NCBI GenBank assembly: GCA_030180135.1 | Contig: CM058239.1 | Location: 68,517,823-68,581,822, forward strand | Source of the DNA: Orychophragmus violaceus | Taxonomy: Eukaryota > Streptophyta > Magnoliopsida > Brassicales > Brassicaceae | Length of the DNA: 64,000 nucleotides | Direction: 5' to 3' | In this document: positions 1 through 10,316 of the stretch, one piece after another | Layout of the letters: every line of letters starts with the position of its first letter | Position numbering within the stretch: position 1 is the stretch's first letter | Program-made: the position numbers and the translations under genes | Notes under the pieces: generated by a model | What the model was told of the DNA's origin: nothing | Seen by the model: the letters and a program-made list of their open reading frames with translations, nothing else | Databases searched by the model: none

Positions 1-652
1 TGGAAAAGTATCCTCTTCATGTGAAATATTTCGGCATGTGAGGCAGTAGCAATGTAGGTTTATGTACTGCAAAGTATATGGCATGATCTCACTCATGCCC
101 ACTTTCACATTTAGAGAAAGCTTCAACAGTAAGTCGACATCAAACTGATAGGTTTTAGCTATCTCGAACTCTCAACTCTATGTAAAAACTCTTAAGACTG
201 AAGATAACTTGTATTGAATGAATCAAGAGAAATACAGCTTTGAAAGTAGATTACAAGTGAGCTCTCATAACGAACACATAAGCAATCTCGATATCATATC
301 GATGGACAAGTCCAAACTCATAACGTCGAACCAATTAACAATCAAAGCATGAAATGGGAAATGTTCAACAACAAACTATTTATACTCGGTTTCTATAAAG
401 CTTCAAGACTTCTTCTTAGAAAAAAACATCTAACTCCAGCCAATGCTTAACTTTCATTTTTAATTTGACTTCTAAGTTAACAGTTTAATCCACATCAGCT
501 CCCGCCACTTCCACATTATCCTCATTCAAAATTTTCTTCTTTTTTTGTTAGTAATCTTGGTTGTATATATCAATACTCCCCCAAGAAAATCAATTTTGAC
601 CTCAAGCTTGAATGAAGAAAACCTTTGTCGATCTACAATGGCGCCAAAAACT
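1..652 (-). repeat. Gypsy LTR element leader fragment with tRNA-Asp-like PBS
   Basis: This stretch is a diverged copy of about 49377-50025 in the same orientation and contains no convincing coding frame. Read on the minus strand it follows an LTR (alpha) and begins with a primer-binding-like TGGCGCCATTG (complement at 634-645). The other two copies have TGGCGCCGTCGCCGATC and TGGCTCCGTTGCCGATC, resembling the 3' end of plant tRNA-Asp. I infer it is the 5' untranslated leader of a Ty3-gypsy element cut by the window edge. Confidence 0.6.
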
Positions 653-1094
653 TGATATGCTCAAAGTTTACCTCCCTATAGCTAAACTGCAAATGCACAA
701 GATGCAATCATAGTATAAAAGATGTCGAATCCTCAAAGACTCTAGTTCACACAATAGATTTGTTTTTTTTTTTAAATTAAGCTAAGTGATATCGATATAA
801 ATGTAATAGCAATGCGATTAAAATAGATATATATCAATAAGACAATGTGCTAGGCTTAGGGAATTTTCAGGAAATCAAGAATATAAGCAAATCAATCAAT
901 CAAGATCCAAATTAAGCAATGTTCTTGAACTCGAATAAGTAGATTATATATGTCTAAATTATAGGATCTTAAATCATTTGCACATCCTAAAGTCCAAACA
1001 AACATTAAACGCATGTTCGATTTTTCACAAAAAAAAACTAAACAAAATTGCTTTGAAGATAGGTATTTTGCTCACTCTAGATTAATTCAGGTTA
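653..1094 (-). repeat. Gypsy LTR alpha, part 1 (split by LINE)
   Basis: This is the PBS-proximal part of a gypsy LTR beginning TGATATGCTCAAA on the plus strand. It aligns with LTR beta (27945 onward) and LTR gamma (50026 onward). It stops at the LINE insertion site, and the rest of the same LTR resumes at 26912 with the duplicated target ATTAATTCAGGTTA. The reunited LTR is about 1.1 kb, close to the uninterrupted gamma copy of 1053 bp. Confidence 0.75.
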
Positions 1095-1313
1095 AAAAAC
1101 TAAAAATAGAAAAGTAACGGAAAGGCGAATGGCGACGGAGAGGACGAACTAGGGTTGGGATGCGATATCAACTTCAACGGATCTCGGATGATCTAAGTTT
1201 TGGTGGGGGCTATGTTTTGGGTCGAGTATCGGTGTTCAGATATGGAGAATAACTTGTTGGAGATTCGGCGATGGGTGTATCGAACGGAAAATCGGAAAAT
1301 ATTTTGATGGCGG
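1095..1313 (+). other. LINE 5' UTR, first part
   Basis: This is non-coding sequence between the LINE target duplication and the insertion of element C; the UTR resumes at 3737. Retention of a 5' UTR indicates the LINE was inserted at full length, unlike most LINE copies, which are 5' truncated. Confidence 0.6.
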
Positions 1314-1592
1314 TGATACAAGAAATTTGTATCTCAAAATCACAATAGAACCAGAAGCTAATGTTCACAAGAAACAACAACTTCTCTTGCCAAAAGAACT
1401 TCCAACCCAACGATGGAGCTCAGATCGACGATGAACACTCAAGAACAAGAGAGAGAAAGAAACTGAGAAAACTCTCAGCAATATTTTTTCGATTGATTTC
1501 TAAAGTGATGAATTCTCCTGTTTTAGTTGACTCAGCTCCATTCCATTGTTTAATCTGAGCCGTCCACCTGTCACTCTTATTTTCCTGTAACA
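1314..1592 (-). repeat. LTR of element C (3' LTR in element orientation)
   Basis: Direct repeat of 3453-3731, same length, with four mismatches seen by eye. It is followed on the plus strand by the complement of a polypurine tract, which marks it as the downstream LTR of a minus-strand element. Confidence 0.9.
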
Positions 1593-1826
1593 AATCTTCC
1601 CCCTTTGAAAAACCTTGACCACAAGGTTTATGAGAAGTTTTGATGCAGCATTTCATGGAAATTGGCTTTGTAGCTTCAGCAACACGGAACAGTCTACCAG
1701 GATCCCAAACTCGACTCACATATCTTGATAGAAGCTCAAACACCATACTCATAATAGTTCCCCATGAAAAGAATCGCATGAATACCTCAGGAGGCAGTGT
1801 GTGTCGTTTAATGCAGCGTGTGATAG

Positions 1827-3419
1827 CTACTCTAGCATTGCAGCTCTCACAAAATACTGATTGTCCCCATTGAGCAGCTCCAAACTAAGGTAATCATTCA
1901 AACTATCATCCATACGTTGGAAGCCTTTGAGATTACACTCATGTGTATCTTGCTGAATCCTATTATCCAACTCTAGCGTCATATCAGAGAAAGCTCCTTC
2001 CCGGAAAGCTGTGTTCATGTACAGATTCTGGGATATACTAATTGCACAACAAGTAGCGACCATATTGGTTAAACCAGTCGGTGTAGAGTTAGAAGCACAA
2101 AGTTCCAAGGGGAGAGTTGGACCAAGAGTCAGGATGATTGCAAAAGTCGTCTGCCACATACCAGAGGTACTAGAACCTTGTGATGCAGTATTTATAGCTC
2201 TGTTAATGGTGCTTTCCTTGTATTTAAACCACCAATTTTTGCACAATTTCCTCTGCCTAGAAGTTGAAACCCAATTGTTGCTACCAAACAAGTTCCTTCT
2301 TTCCATAACATCATGCTTTGCAATGTTCTGTTGATCATTGTCATCATGTTTTCGCTGCGCCGCATGTGTTTGTCTTCTATTGTCCTCGTCCAACGCCATT
2401 GCATCTTCAGCTACTAACAGAAAAAAAGAAGGCAATTCTTCACTGTTCATAATGAAGCTAACTTGTCTCTCCATATGAACAGATCTGTGAAGCAGAGGAG
2501 ACAAAGTGATCCCTAAAGCAGTATCCGTTTGCTGTCCTTTAGCACTCACGAAGCTGCTGTTTAGGGATTCTCTATTTCCATCCATGTATCCCTCAATCTC
2601 AGACTGATCGTTTTGTTCATCTTGTGGTGTAACTGGACTCTTTGTTCCCTTTATCTTGTCAGCCTTTAGACTCGCAACCACAGCTGTGTTGCTCTTCATA
2701 TCCTCATCCTTCCCAATATTCTCATCTTCGTTAGCTCGTATGGCACTCATTTCCTCTGTTGACACAAATTTACTAGGCTGGATCAGACTCTCTTTAGGCT
2801 CCTCATTGTGCAGAGCATGTGTGGACCGTTTAATCGGATGTGCACTTTCATATAGTCTTCCAATCATCAGACATTGTCGTATTGATTGGGGTTGAAACAT
2901 ACGAACATTCATCTGAGTATCATTCCTACGGCCAGCAAGATAGACACTAACCAAATATTCTTCAGGAAGAGTCAGATTAGTACTAATGTGCTCAAACTTA
3001 GCATGATATTCCAAGATACCATCAGTTTCCTCTAATTGATTCAGCTCCACTAACCATTCATTGAAACTTCCTAACCTTTTGTGATGAACTGAATCGGAAT
3101 GCAGCGTATGAGCAATCTGTGCCATTGGAGCCAAAGATTCCAATTTCGCCCGCCTCGTAACACCGGCTTGGTTCGGATGACATCCAGTGCGATGATTCTG
3201 TTGATTCGAAATCCCAGAAGATGTATCACTAGATGAATTGTATGATATCTGATTCGATAACGACCTAATCGCTTCTGTCATCTCCTTCGTTCTCCTGGTA
3301 ATTACACAAGACAATGATGCAATCGATCCTTCGATGTGTTGAAATCGATCTGAAAATTTATCCTCCAGCTCTTTCTTCATCGTTTCTATCAACTGAGCAA
3401 GAAGCTGTGTTTCCGCCAT
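1827..3419 (-). CDS. Gag-like protein of element C
   Basis: An open frame of about 530 codons filling most of the interior of element C. I take the ATG at 3419 (MAETQLLAQLIETMKK) because the longer frame extends into the LTR. The N-terminal 60 residues look coiled-coil (KELEDKFSDRFQHIEGSI). The middle part has the capsid-like pattern of plant gypsy Gag: YHAKFEHISTNLTLPEEY, then YLAGRRNDTQMNVRMFQP, then a GRLYESAHPIK-like end. No CCHC knuckle, protease DSGA or RT motif was seen. The C-terminal half (after about residue 300) is acidic and polar and was not recognised. An open frame of this length in a pol-less element suggests Gag was under some constraint. Confidence 0.7.
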   Translation of the reverse strand: MAETQLLAQLIETMKKELEDKFSDRFQHIEGSIASLSCVITRRTKEMTEAIRSLSNQISYNSSSDTSSGISNQQNHRTGCHPNQAGVTRRAKLESLAPMAQIAHTLHSDSVHHKRLGSFNEWLVELNQLEETDGILEYHAKFEHISTNLTLPEEYLVSVYLAGRRNDTQMNVRMFQPQSIRQCLMIGRLYESAHPIKRSTHALHNEEPKESLIQPSKFVSTEEMSAIRANEDENIGKDEDMKSNTAVVASLKADKIKGTKSPVTPQDEQNDQSEIEGYMDGNRESLNSSFVSAKGQQTDTALGITLSPLLHRSVHMERQVSFIMNSEELPSFFLLVAEDAMALDEDNRRQTHAAQRKHDDNDQQNIAKHDVMERRNLFGSNNWVSTSRQRKLCKNWWFKYKESTINRAINTASQGSSTSGMWQTTFAIILTLGPTLPLELCASNSTPTGLTNMVATCCAISISQNLYMNTAFREGAFSDMTLELDNRIQQDTHECNLKGFQRMDDSLNDYLSLELLNGDNQYFVRAAMLE

Positions 3420-3452
3420 GATTCCGAGGATTGAGAGGATCTCTGATACCTT

Positions 3453-3731
3453 TGATACAAGAAATTTGTATCTCAAAATCACAATAGAACCAGAAGCTAA
3501 TGTTCACAAGAAACAACAACTTCTCTTGCCAAAAGAACTTCCAACCCAACGATGGAGCTCAGATCGACGATGAACACTCAAGAACAAGAAAGAAAAAGAA
3601 ACTGAGAAAACTCTCAACAATATTTTTTCGATTGATTTCTAAAGTGATGAATTCTCCTGTTTTAGTTGACTCAGCTCCATTCCATTGTTTAATCTGAGCC
3701 GTCCATCTGTCACTCTTATTTTCCTGTAACA
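3453..3731 (-). repeat. LTR of element C (5' LTR in element orientation)
   Basis: Direct repeat of 1314-1592. The minus-strand sequence just inside it (AAGGTATCAGAGATCC) resembles the tRNA-iMet primer-binding site, so transcription of the element would start in this copy and run leftward. Confidence 0.9.
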
Positions 3732-4275
3732 GGCGGATTCTGGTAAGATACAATCAGGGGGTTTGAAGGGAGAAATCAGGGGTTTTTTGAAGGTATAGCT
3801 TGATTGGATCGAAGAGAATAAGAATCTCTTTCAAGGGGATACGATTTTGGATTTCAGGATTTTCAATTGGAGCTATCTCCGGAAAATATTTAAGGTATTG
3901 CTATGGTTGATTATAGTCAATCATTTTACCATTAACTTTGTAGTATCGGCATGGAATCTGTGGATTATCATTGAGCGTGGGGACAGTATCAATTATCGCA
4001 GCTTTGTCAGGAGCAAAAAGAGTGTTATGGAAAGAACTTTTTCTACGATTGGGTTCCATTACCATATTAGTCTCCTTCGAAGATGGCGAGAGATATGGAG
4101 GAGGTTTTTTAGGGATCAGATTGCTAGTCATAATCATCTACAGTTATGGCGATTGATTGAGGAATATCCCATAGGGAAGGATATTAGGCAGTATATATGG
4201 GATGGGTATGGCTTGAAGGAATGCATCACTTTCAAACATTATCTGTATTCGCACAAATTTCTTAAGAGAGCAGAC

Positions 4276-5843
4276 ATGTCTCAGAGTAACGTTTTGGTCA
4301 CAAAGAGGGCGGGGAAGATGACGGCTGTGGCAACCAAGCGTCTGAAGATTTCGGTTCCGCACTTCGACAACACTGAGTTGATCAAGGGGTATTTCAAGAC
4401 AATGATCGGAAGGTGCATGAACCCCAAGAAACATGATACCAAATCCTTGATTCATATTCTACCAAGGATTTGGAAGATGGAGGAAAGGATTGTTGGAGCA
4501 GACTTGGGTATGGGGCGGTTCCAACTAGAATTTGACAACGCAGAAGACATCTACGACGTCCTCAGCATGGGTCCTTTCCACTTTGACCACTGGATGGTCT
4601 CTTTGGTAAGATGGGAACCCATTAGCGATGCTACCTATCCTTCGGTGATAACGTTTTGGGTAAAGGTTATTGGGATTCCTCTCCACTAGTGGGTTGAGCA
4701 AACTTTCAAGAGTGTAGGTGATGGACTAGGCAAAGCAGATCTGGTGGACATTAATGAAGGCAAAGTCCGGGTGGTAATTGATGGTTTCAAACCGCTGGTG
4801 TTTGAATCCACAGTGGATTTCAAGACTGTAGAAGAGGCTGAGGTGCAGCTGCGATATGAAAAGCTCCATGGTTTAGAACCAAAGAGTTACAGAGGAGCGG
4901 TCATCATTGGGAATCGGTCTGAGAACAGGGAAGCAAAGGTAGAGTCTGGTAGATCTTTTGGAAAGCAGGCTCAGGACAAAGGAAAAGGTAAAAGAGTGGA
5001 GGATAAGGAGTACTCAAGGGGATCATCTAGAAACGAAACAAGGGTGAGCTATCAAAAGTATGATAGGAAATGGGGAGAAGGGACTTCATACAGGCCAAGG
5101 ACACACAAGTATTCATCACCAAGAGAGTATAGACGTAGAGATGCCTCAGTGGATAGGGATGTGGGCAAGAATAAGGGGGAGTTTTTAACAGAACAAGAAA
5201 GATTGATACTGGAAGCTTTCCGTGCAAAGAAGTTCTCTTATGGAGTTTTATCTGAAGAAATTGCAGAAGCAGAACGAGGTGTTGGTAGAAATGGGGATGA
5301 TATCAAGGTGCAAACGAAAGTAAGGAAAGCACTGAAATTTAATGAAGACAGGTTTGAGGAAGAGGCCAATGCTGCAGCAGACATGAAGACTCATATGGAT
5401 GATACCCAGGAAGATATGGATCAGGACGATGACTTGGGTGATGATCTTTTGGAAATGACAGAGAGTGAGAAAAAAGATGGGGAAGTTGGGAACGAAGCCA
5501 TGGAGCAGGAGGCTATGCAGATATCCTCAGAGAGGCGTGAAGATGCTGACGGAGAGACAGGAATGCAAAACAGTGGAGCTGGGATGGAGGAGGGAAAGGC
5601 TGAGAGCAAGAAAGGTGGCATTCAAAAAATGGCAGGGGGGGGAAGAAGAAGAGCCTCAATGGTCCTCCAGTTATGCTAGGGCGTCTGCCCAAGCAGAAGA
5701 TGGCTCAGAATCTGACATCACCTCTAAGGAGACAGACATACAAGGGAGAAGCTGAGCCAAGGAAGGGGCAGGGGGAGCAGGACAATAAGGACCCTAAGAT
5801 TCCGAGGCTAAACAATGGCAATGACACAGGCCCCTCAGCTTAA
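4276..5843 (+). pseudogene. LINE ORF1 (DUF4283 nucleic-acid-binding protein), broken
   Basis: ORF1 of the plant LINE, an RNA-binding chaperone of the retrotransposition particle. The ATG at 4276 (MSQSNVLVTK) precedes a DUF4283-like domain with the hallmarks LPRIWKMEERIVGADLGMG, FDNAEDIYDVLSMGPFHFD and FWVKVIGIPL. A TAG at 4687-4689 interrupts it, and the same frame continues from WVEQTFKSVG. After YEKLHG, where a zf-CCHC_4 knuckle normally follows, no cysteines are present, so the knuckle appears deleted. The C-terminal part is charged and disordered (EDMDQDDDLGDDLLEM). A run of eight G (5635-5642) shifts the frame; the expected C-terminus resumes in another frame from about 5673 and ends at a TAA at 5841. 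The frame is also open upstream to 3847, but that part has no recognisable domain. Confidence 0.85.
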
Positions 5844-7719
5844 GGGACACTGGTCTTATCGTTTTTAAGCTTTAAGTGATGGAATCAATAAGTTTGGAGT
5901 TGTTGTTTTTTGGTTTTTGTCTTTTGTTTCCGGATTCTTGGTGTTTGGTTTTTGAGTCCAGTGTTTGGTTTTTGAGTCCAGTGTTTGGTTATTCTCTGTT
6001 TTCGTTAGCATTGGTTGGTGTATCATGGCTCACTACCTATGGAATAAAAATCTCTTTTCTGGCTTTTACTTGGGAGGGTGGTATTACGGACTTCATCTTT
6101 CTGATATAAGTTGTTCTGAGTGGGCTACCTTTATATGGTGCAGGCTCATAAGGGATGGGGAGGTATGTGGGGAGGAGAACTCTACACAGTGCTACACCAT
6201 TCAGATCTGGGATGGAAGACTTATGGACATGTCACAGGTACATGACTATTTCCTGGAAATGGTGGTAGTTCTATAAGGCGATGGCTAGCCAGAACGATCC
6301 CAACACAATCAAGGGCAATGTCGAGATCAGTAAAACAGGTTATTCACAATCCTTTAAAAATATATGTTTATCTTTCTTTGGAAAGTGACATTCATCTCGC
6401 AAAGGTATCAACACCTAAACCCTTAGTGAATGCTAGGAAGCCTGCTTTACAAAATAATGTGGTGGTTTCAATTATTGGGAGCTTGTATATTGGATGGAGG
6501 GAATTAAGGTTTGACTATGGGAGTTTATTTCAGCCTTATTTGGTAGTAGAAAGCCCAGCAATATCTCTTTTGCTGAAATTGTTGGAAGATTATACTGATC
6601 GGGAATTTTTGCCCACTTTCAATAATGGCTTAGAAAGTTTGATTTGTTTGGCTTCGAAACGTTTACACAAAATGGCTCACTTTACTGTTTTAAGAGATAA
6701 TTTGGATGAGCGCAAGACATTTAAGTTTATATACCTTGGAAAGAACAGTATGGATACTTTAAAATATGCGCGGTTTAATAAATTATCTCACTTAAGAATG
6801 ATAGGTATACGATGGGATCCTATCTATGTTCTTCGATGTTTTGGCTGGTGGTTGAGGTTGAGCTCTTTTGGAGAATTAAGTTTCAGCTTTGAATCTGGAA
6901 TAAGGAGTAGGGTCTTAAGGTGGTCGGATACCACAAACGGTGGGTATATTTTGGGATTCTGGTGGAGGAAAACGCAAGTCCACAGTTGTGAATCTTGGCA
7001 GGTTCATGAGGATATACTTTTTGAAAGGGGGTCTAATATGGTCTCAAGCTATGCTTCGTATAATGATGCGAAGGGTGGTGTCATTATAATCATTACACAC
7101 TGTGTTGTTTTTACTTTGGTTAGCTTTGTTCCATGGAACTTAGATAGATTTGATTCTTACCTATGGTGGACCTATGGCTCATACTCTACTAGTGATTGTA
7201 GGTTACAGTGGTCATATCAAACTTTGATTTCATGGGCTACAGATGTGCGCATGAGGCTGTGACACTGTTGGTGCAAGAGAGCTATGAGTGCATAAAGGTG
7301 GAAATGCTGAGTATAGGCTCAGACCAAGAATTTGCATGGCCATGGTTTGGAAAGTATTTGGTATCACATTCATATATTGTTCCTGCTTTTAAAATTAGTG
7401 GACATAATAAAAATGTTTGTCTAGCTGGTATCTCGTTAAAATTATATAGGTGGAAGGGAAATAGCCTTTGGTGGAAAAGAAGATTTTGTGTGCGTTTCTA
7501 TCTTATCAAGTTTTGGAAGCTCTGGTGGGGACTCCAAGAAGGGACGATGAAGAGGAAGGGGGACATAGAACCTTTGTATAGAGCATGGAAGCATGATTGG
7601 GTTGTGGCAGGAACTTCTGGGAGCTTGGAAGCCAGCTATTACAATGGTTACATGGATGGGTCCATATGGAAGATCTTTGAGGAAAAGATGTGGTTACATC
7701 ATATATTTTGGACAATGGA
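5844..7719 (+). other. Unusually long LINE ORF1-ORF2 spacer
   Basis: Between the end of ORF1 and the CACTA insertion there are about 1.9 kb of LINE-internal DNA with no recognised domain. A short tandem duplication (units near 5945-5990, GTTTGGTTTTTGAGTCCA type) lies near its start. It continues after the CACTA element at 10003-10186, because the GGA target duplication joins the two flanks. Several overlapping frames are open; the longest is described separately. It may be a genuine spacer of this LINE family or an older insertion. Confidence 0.5.
6318..7262 (+). CDS. Orphan open frame in LINE spacer, unknown product
   Basis: An open frame of 314 codons lying between LINE ORF1 and ORF2. I do not recognise the product. 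It is rich in W, Y, S and L (for example IRWDPIYVLRCFGWWLRLSSFGELSF) and has no metal-binding cysteine cluster, no signal peptide and no clear membrane helix. It overlaps a second open frame from 7208 that runs into the CACTA element. It may be a chance frame in LINE spacer DNA or a lineage-specific third ORF. The high tryptophan content is unusual for a random frame but is no proof of coding. Confidence 0.25.
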   Translation: MSRSVKQVIHNPLKIYVYLSLESDIHLAKVSTPKPLVNARKPALQNNVVVSIIGSLYIGWRELRFDYGSLFQPYLVVESPAISLLLKLLEDYTDREFLPTFNNGLESLICLASKRLHKMAHFTVLRDNLDERKTFKFIYLGKNSMDTLKYARFNKLSHLRMIGIRWDPIYVLRCFGWWLRLSSFGELSFSFESGIRSRVLRWSDTTNGGYILGFWWRKTQVHSCESWQVHEDILFERGSNMVSSYASYNDAKGGVIIIITHCVVFTLVSFVPWNLDRFDSYLWWTYGSYSTSDCRLQWSYQTLISWATDVRMRL

Positions 7720-7752
7720 CACTAGTAAAAATATATCGTATAGCCACGTTTT
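7720..7752 (+). repeat. CACTA left terminal inverted repeat
   Basis: Thirty-three bases matching the reverse complement of 9967-9999 with one mismatch at position 17 (T here, C at the other end). Confidence 0.9.
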
Positions 7753-8134
7753 ATTTCGTGACTATTGCTAATATTTCGTGGCTATAAGCGGTTTTAGCCA
7801 CGATTAGTCACGGAAAAAAAACGTGGCTATACGATCGTGACTATTTTTTTCGTGTCCAAATCGTGACAAAATTAGCCACGTTTTGTCAAGAATATTTCGT
7901 GACAAAATTAGCCACGTTTTGTCACAGTTTATATCGTGATTATAATTTGCCACGACTATGTCACGTTATATTTCGTGACTTATGTTTTTTTGTCACGATT
8001 TGTCACATAATTAAACGTGGCTGAAGTCAAAAAAATTAAAAAAAAAATTACAAAAAATTAATTTGATATAACAATAATTAAAAACAAAATTACAAATTAA
8101 ATTTAAAAATTATTAAATCAATTGTTCTTAGGAT

Positions 8135-8560
8135 CCTGGAGACGTTTATCAAGACCCACCGGCTTCGTCTTCACCACCGGTTTCGTCATCACCACCGGCT
8201 TCGTCTTCACCGTCACCGGAATAAAGTCACGGCGGGTCCGGTGATATGGCCGCCTTCACCACCACCGGCTTCGTCTTCTCTCTATCTCTCACCACCTGCA
8301 ACTCCAGGCGGCACACCATCACCTCTCTCACCATGGCCGCAGCTGATATCGTCACCGACGACCACCACAGCCGTCACCACCACCGGATTTGTCTTCGTCT
8401 TCACTTTCTCACCACCAGCTTCGTTCTCTCATAGCCATTTCGTCTGCGTCTTCTTCCGATAACTCGTCGTCTTCAGCAGCTCCGACAATGAGAAGAGGAC
8501 GAGATGGGAAATCGATTCGGCGGCAAGGACGAGTCTTCGTCTTCATCTTCGGAGGCAAGG
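8135..8560. other. GC-rich segment inside CACTA element, possibly captured
   Basis: Its composition differs sharply from the flanking AT-rich DNA. It begins with a tandem unit of about 18 bp (CCGGCTTCGTCTTCACCA type, near 8155-8280). Read forward it gives proline/serine-rich low-complexity peptides in several frames (for example PPASSS). No protein family was recognised. It may be a captured host gene fragment, but no exon structure can be shown. Confidence 0.35.
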
Positions 8561-9159
8561 ACGTGATTTTGCAGGTGCATCAATATAATCTGATGATTTT
8601 TCATATCTACATAAGAAAAAAAAAGAATGAAGTAACGGCTGTGTTGTGTTGAGAGAGATGAGTTATTAACTAGGTTAAAATAAATCAAGGGTTGTGATTT
8701 AATGAGATAAATCTGATGGTCCACAATTGTAATATGTGTGTTTACTTAATGAAATCTGAACCATTGAAATGTTTAAATAAATGGTCCAAAAGTGTGATCC
8801 AAGTGATATAGTTTCAACCAATAGAATTTTTTTTGTTATATTTAATATATAATAATCAAAAAATTATTTAAAAAATAGTAAAAATGGTTAAAATAAAAAT
8901 TTTAAGAATTCAGAAATTTAAAATTATAATAGATAGAACTTTAAAAGTATTAAATTTTAAAAATGAAATAAAAATAATAAAAATGAATATACATGTAAAA
9001 TAAAAATGATTAAAGATTTAAAGAGATAATTTAAGACTTTTAATTTATGATAAGTATTTCAAATTAGTAGATTTTCAAAACAAAATCTTAATTTTATAAT
9101 ACAAATGGTTAAAATTAAAATTTTAAAAATCTTAAATTTATAATTGTGATAGATAAAAA

Positions 9160-9720
9160 AAGTGTTTGGGGTTTAAAGTTTGGGGTTTGTTTAGTTTAGG
9201 GTTTTAGGGTTATTGATTTTATAGTTTATGATTGAGATTAATGTTTAGAAATGATTATTTTTTAGGATATATGGTTTTAAGAGTTGTGTTTAAGGTTATA
9301 AGAATGTTTGAAAAAGAAATATTTGAAAAAATAATTTGTATAAGTGTTGAATCTTAGGTTTGAATATGTTATAGTAATTGAAATTTTGTTACAGTATAAT
9401 GTTTGGAGGGTAAAGTTTTAAATAAAGGTTTAAAATTTTAGATTTGGAAATAATAATTCATTTTATAATTAATTTTTATATTTTGATTTAATAGTTTATG
9501 ATTAAGAGTATGATTTATAGTATGGTAATGGTTTAGAGTTTAGGGTTTAGAGGGTATGGTTTGGAAATTTTAGTATAATTATTTTTATAATTAATGTTTA
9601 TATTTTGATTTAATAGTTTATGATTAAGAGTATGGTTTATAATATGATAATGATTTAATGTTTTTGGTTTAGGGTTTAAGGTTTAGGGTTTAAAGGGTAA
9701 GGTTTGTAAAATTTTGATTG
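9160..9720. repeat. Degenerate TTTAGGG-like repeats
   Basis: The stretch has several interspersed GTTTAGGGTTT-type units within AT-rich DNA inside the CACTA element. The units are irregular and mixed with GGTTTAAAG and GTTTATGATT words, so this is not a telomere or a clean interstitial telomere tract. Confidence 0.5.
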
Positions 9721-9966
9721 GATAGACCTTGGCCACGAAATAAACGTGTCTAAATCGTGACTAATTAGACACGATTTAGCCACAATATTTTACATGTATA
9801 GGTTTGACACGATTAGTTCGTGACAAAACGTGGCTATACTAAGTCACGCTTTATGTCGTGACTATAACGTGACTAATTGCCACGTTTTGGACACGATTTA
9901 GCCACGTTTGTTTGTCACGTGACTAATCGTGACTAATTATAAAATAGCCACGATTTGGTCGTGACA

Positions 9967-9999
9967 AAAACGTGGCTATACGGTATATTTTTACTAGTG
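9967..9999 (-). repeat. CACTA right terminal inverted repeat
   Basis: Reverse complement of 7720-7752 with one mismatch. It is followed by the GGA target duplication, after which LINE spacer sequence resumes. Confidence 0.9.
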
Positions 10000-10186
10000 G
10001 GAGCCATTGGATTATACAGTACTATCTATCCTCATCTACACGGGTTTTTAAGGTTGGACATGGCTATCTGGTGCTGGCAAAGCTTAAGGCAACAACGAGG
10101 TGTGACTTTAAGGTATGCCAGAAGAATGTAGCGTAAGGAGAGATGCTTGTGTGAGAAACCTTAAGATTGGTATGAGGAATGGCGAT

Positions 10187-10302
10187 CAGTGCATCTGAGT
10201 CGCTTACTGATCTCGTTCACCAATCATTCCGCTGCCAGTTCTAGGTAAGAACGAGGTTGGTAATTTCAATATAACGAACCCTAGATCCTAGGAGATCCAA
10301 CA
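10187..10302 (+). repeat. Copia A 5' LTR, truncated to its 3' end
   Basis: Only the last 112 or so bases of the LTR remain (from GCATCTGAGTCGC to the terminal AACA); the complete copy at 15844 is 640 bp. The exact left breakpoint cannot be placed within about 20 bp by eye. Confidence 0.8.
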
Positions 10303-10316
10303 GTGGTATCAGAGCC
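10303..10316 (+). other. Primer-binding site, tRNA-iMet
   Basis: GTGGTATCAGAGCC directly after the LTR terminus; TGGTATCAGAGC is complementary to the 3' end of plant initiator tRNA-Met. Confidence 0.9.

Larger units (their letters stand above)
1314..3731 (-). mobile_element. Element C: 2.4-kb gag-only LTR retrotransposon
   Basis: A complete LTR element with two 279-bp direct LTRs (1314-1592 and 3453-3731) starting TGATACAAG and ending GTAACA, flanked by a perfect 5-bp duplication GGCGG (1309-1313, 3732-3736). Comparing the LTRs by eye shows four substitutions. On the minus strand a primer-binding-like GGTATCAGAGATCC lies beside the right-hand LTR and a purine tract (AAAGGGGGAAGA) lies beside the left-hand LTR (complement near 1595-1606). 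The interior is only about 1.86 kb and holds one gag-like frame. Protease, integrase and RT are absent, so the element is non-autonomous. Confidence 0.88.
7720..9999. mobile_element. Non-autonomous CACTA (En/Spm) element, 2.28 kb
   Basis: The element has 33-bp terminal inverted repeats beginning CACTAGTAAAAATATA, differing at one position, and a 3-bp duplication GGA (7717-7719, 10000-10002). Both ends carry dense subterminal repeats built from CGTGGCTA/TAGCCACG and GTCACGA/TCGTGAC, the expected binding sites of a CACTA transposase. No transposase is encoded. The interior holds a GC-rich segment (about 8135-8560), an AT-rich tract, and a region with several degenerate TTTAGGG-like units (about 9160-9720). 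Confidence 0.88.

Noticed and set aside
2011..2334. Plus-strand open frame opposite the gag of element C
   Set aside because: It is a shadow of the longer minus-strand gag frame and has no recognisable motif.
8241..8652. Overlapping open frames in the GC-rich part of the CACTA element
   Set aside because: Three frames are open because of low-complexity tandem codons; none shows a domain or exon structure.
9160..9720. Interstitial telomere tract
   Set aside because: TTTAGGG-like words are scattered and degenerate, not a tandem array.
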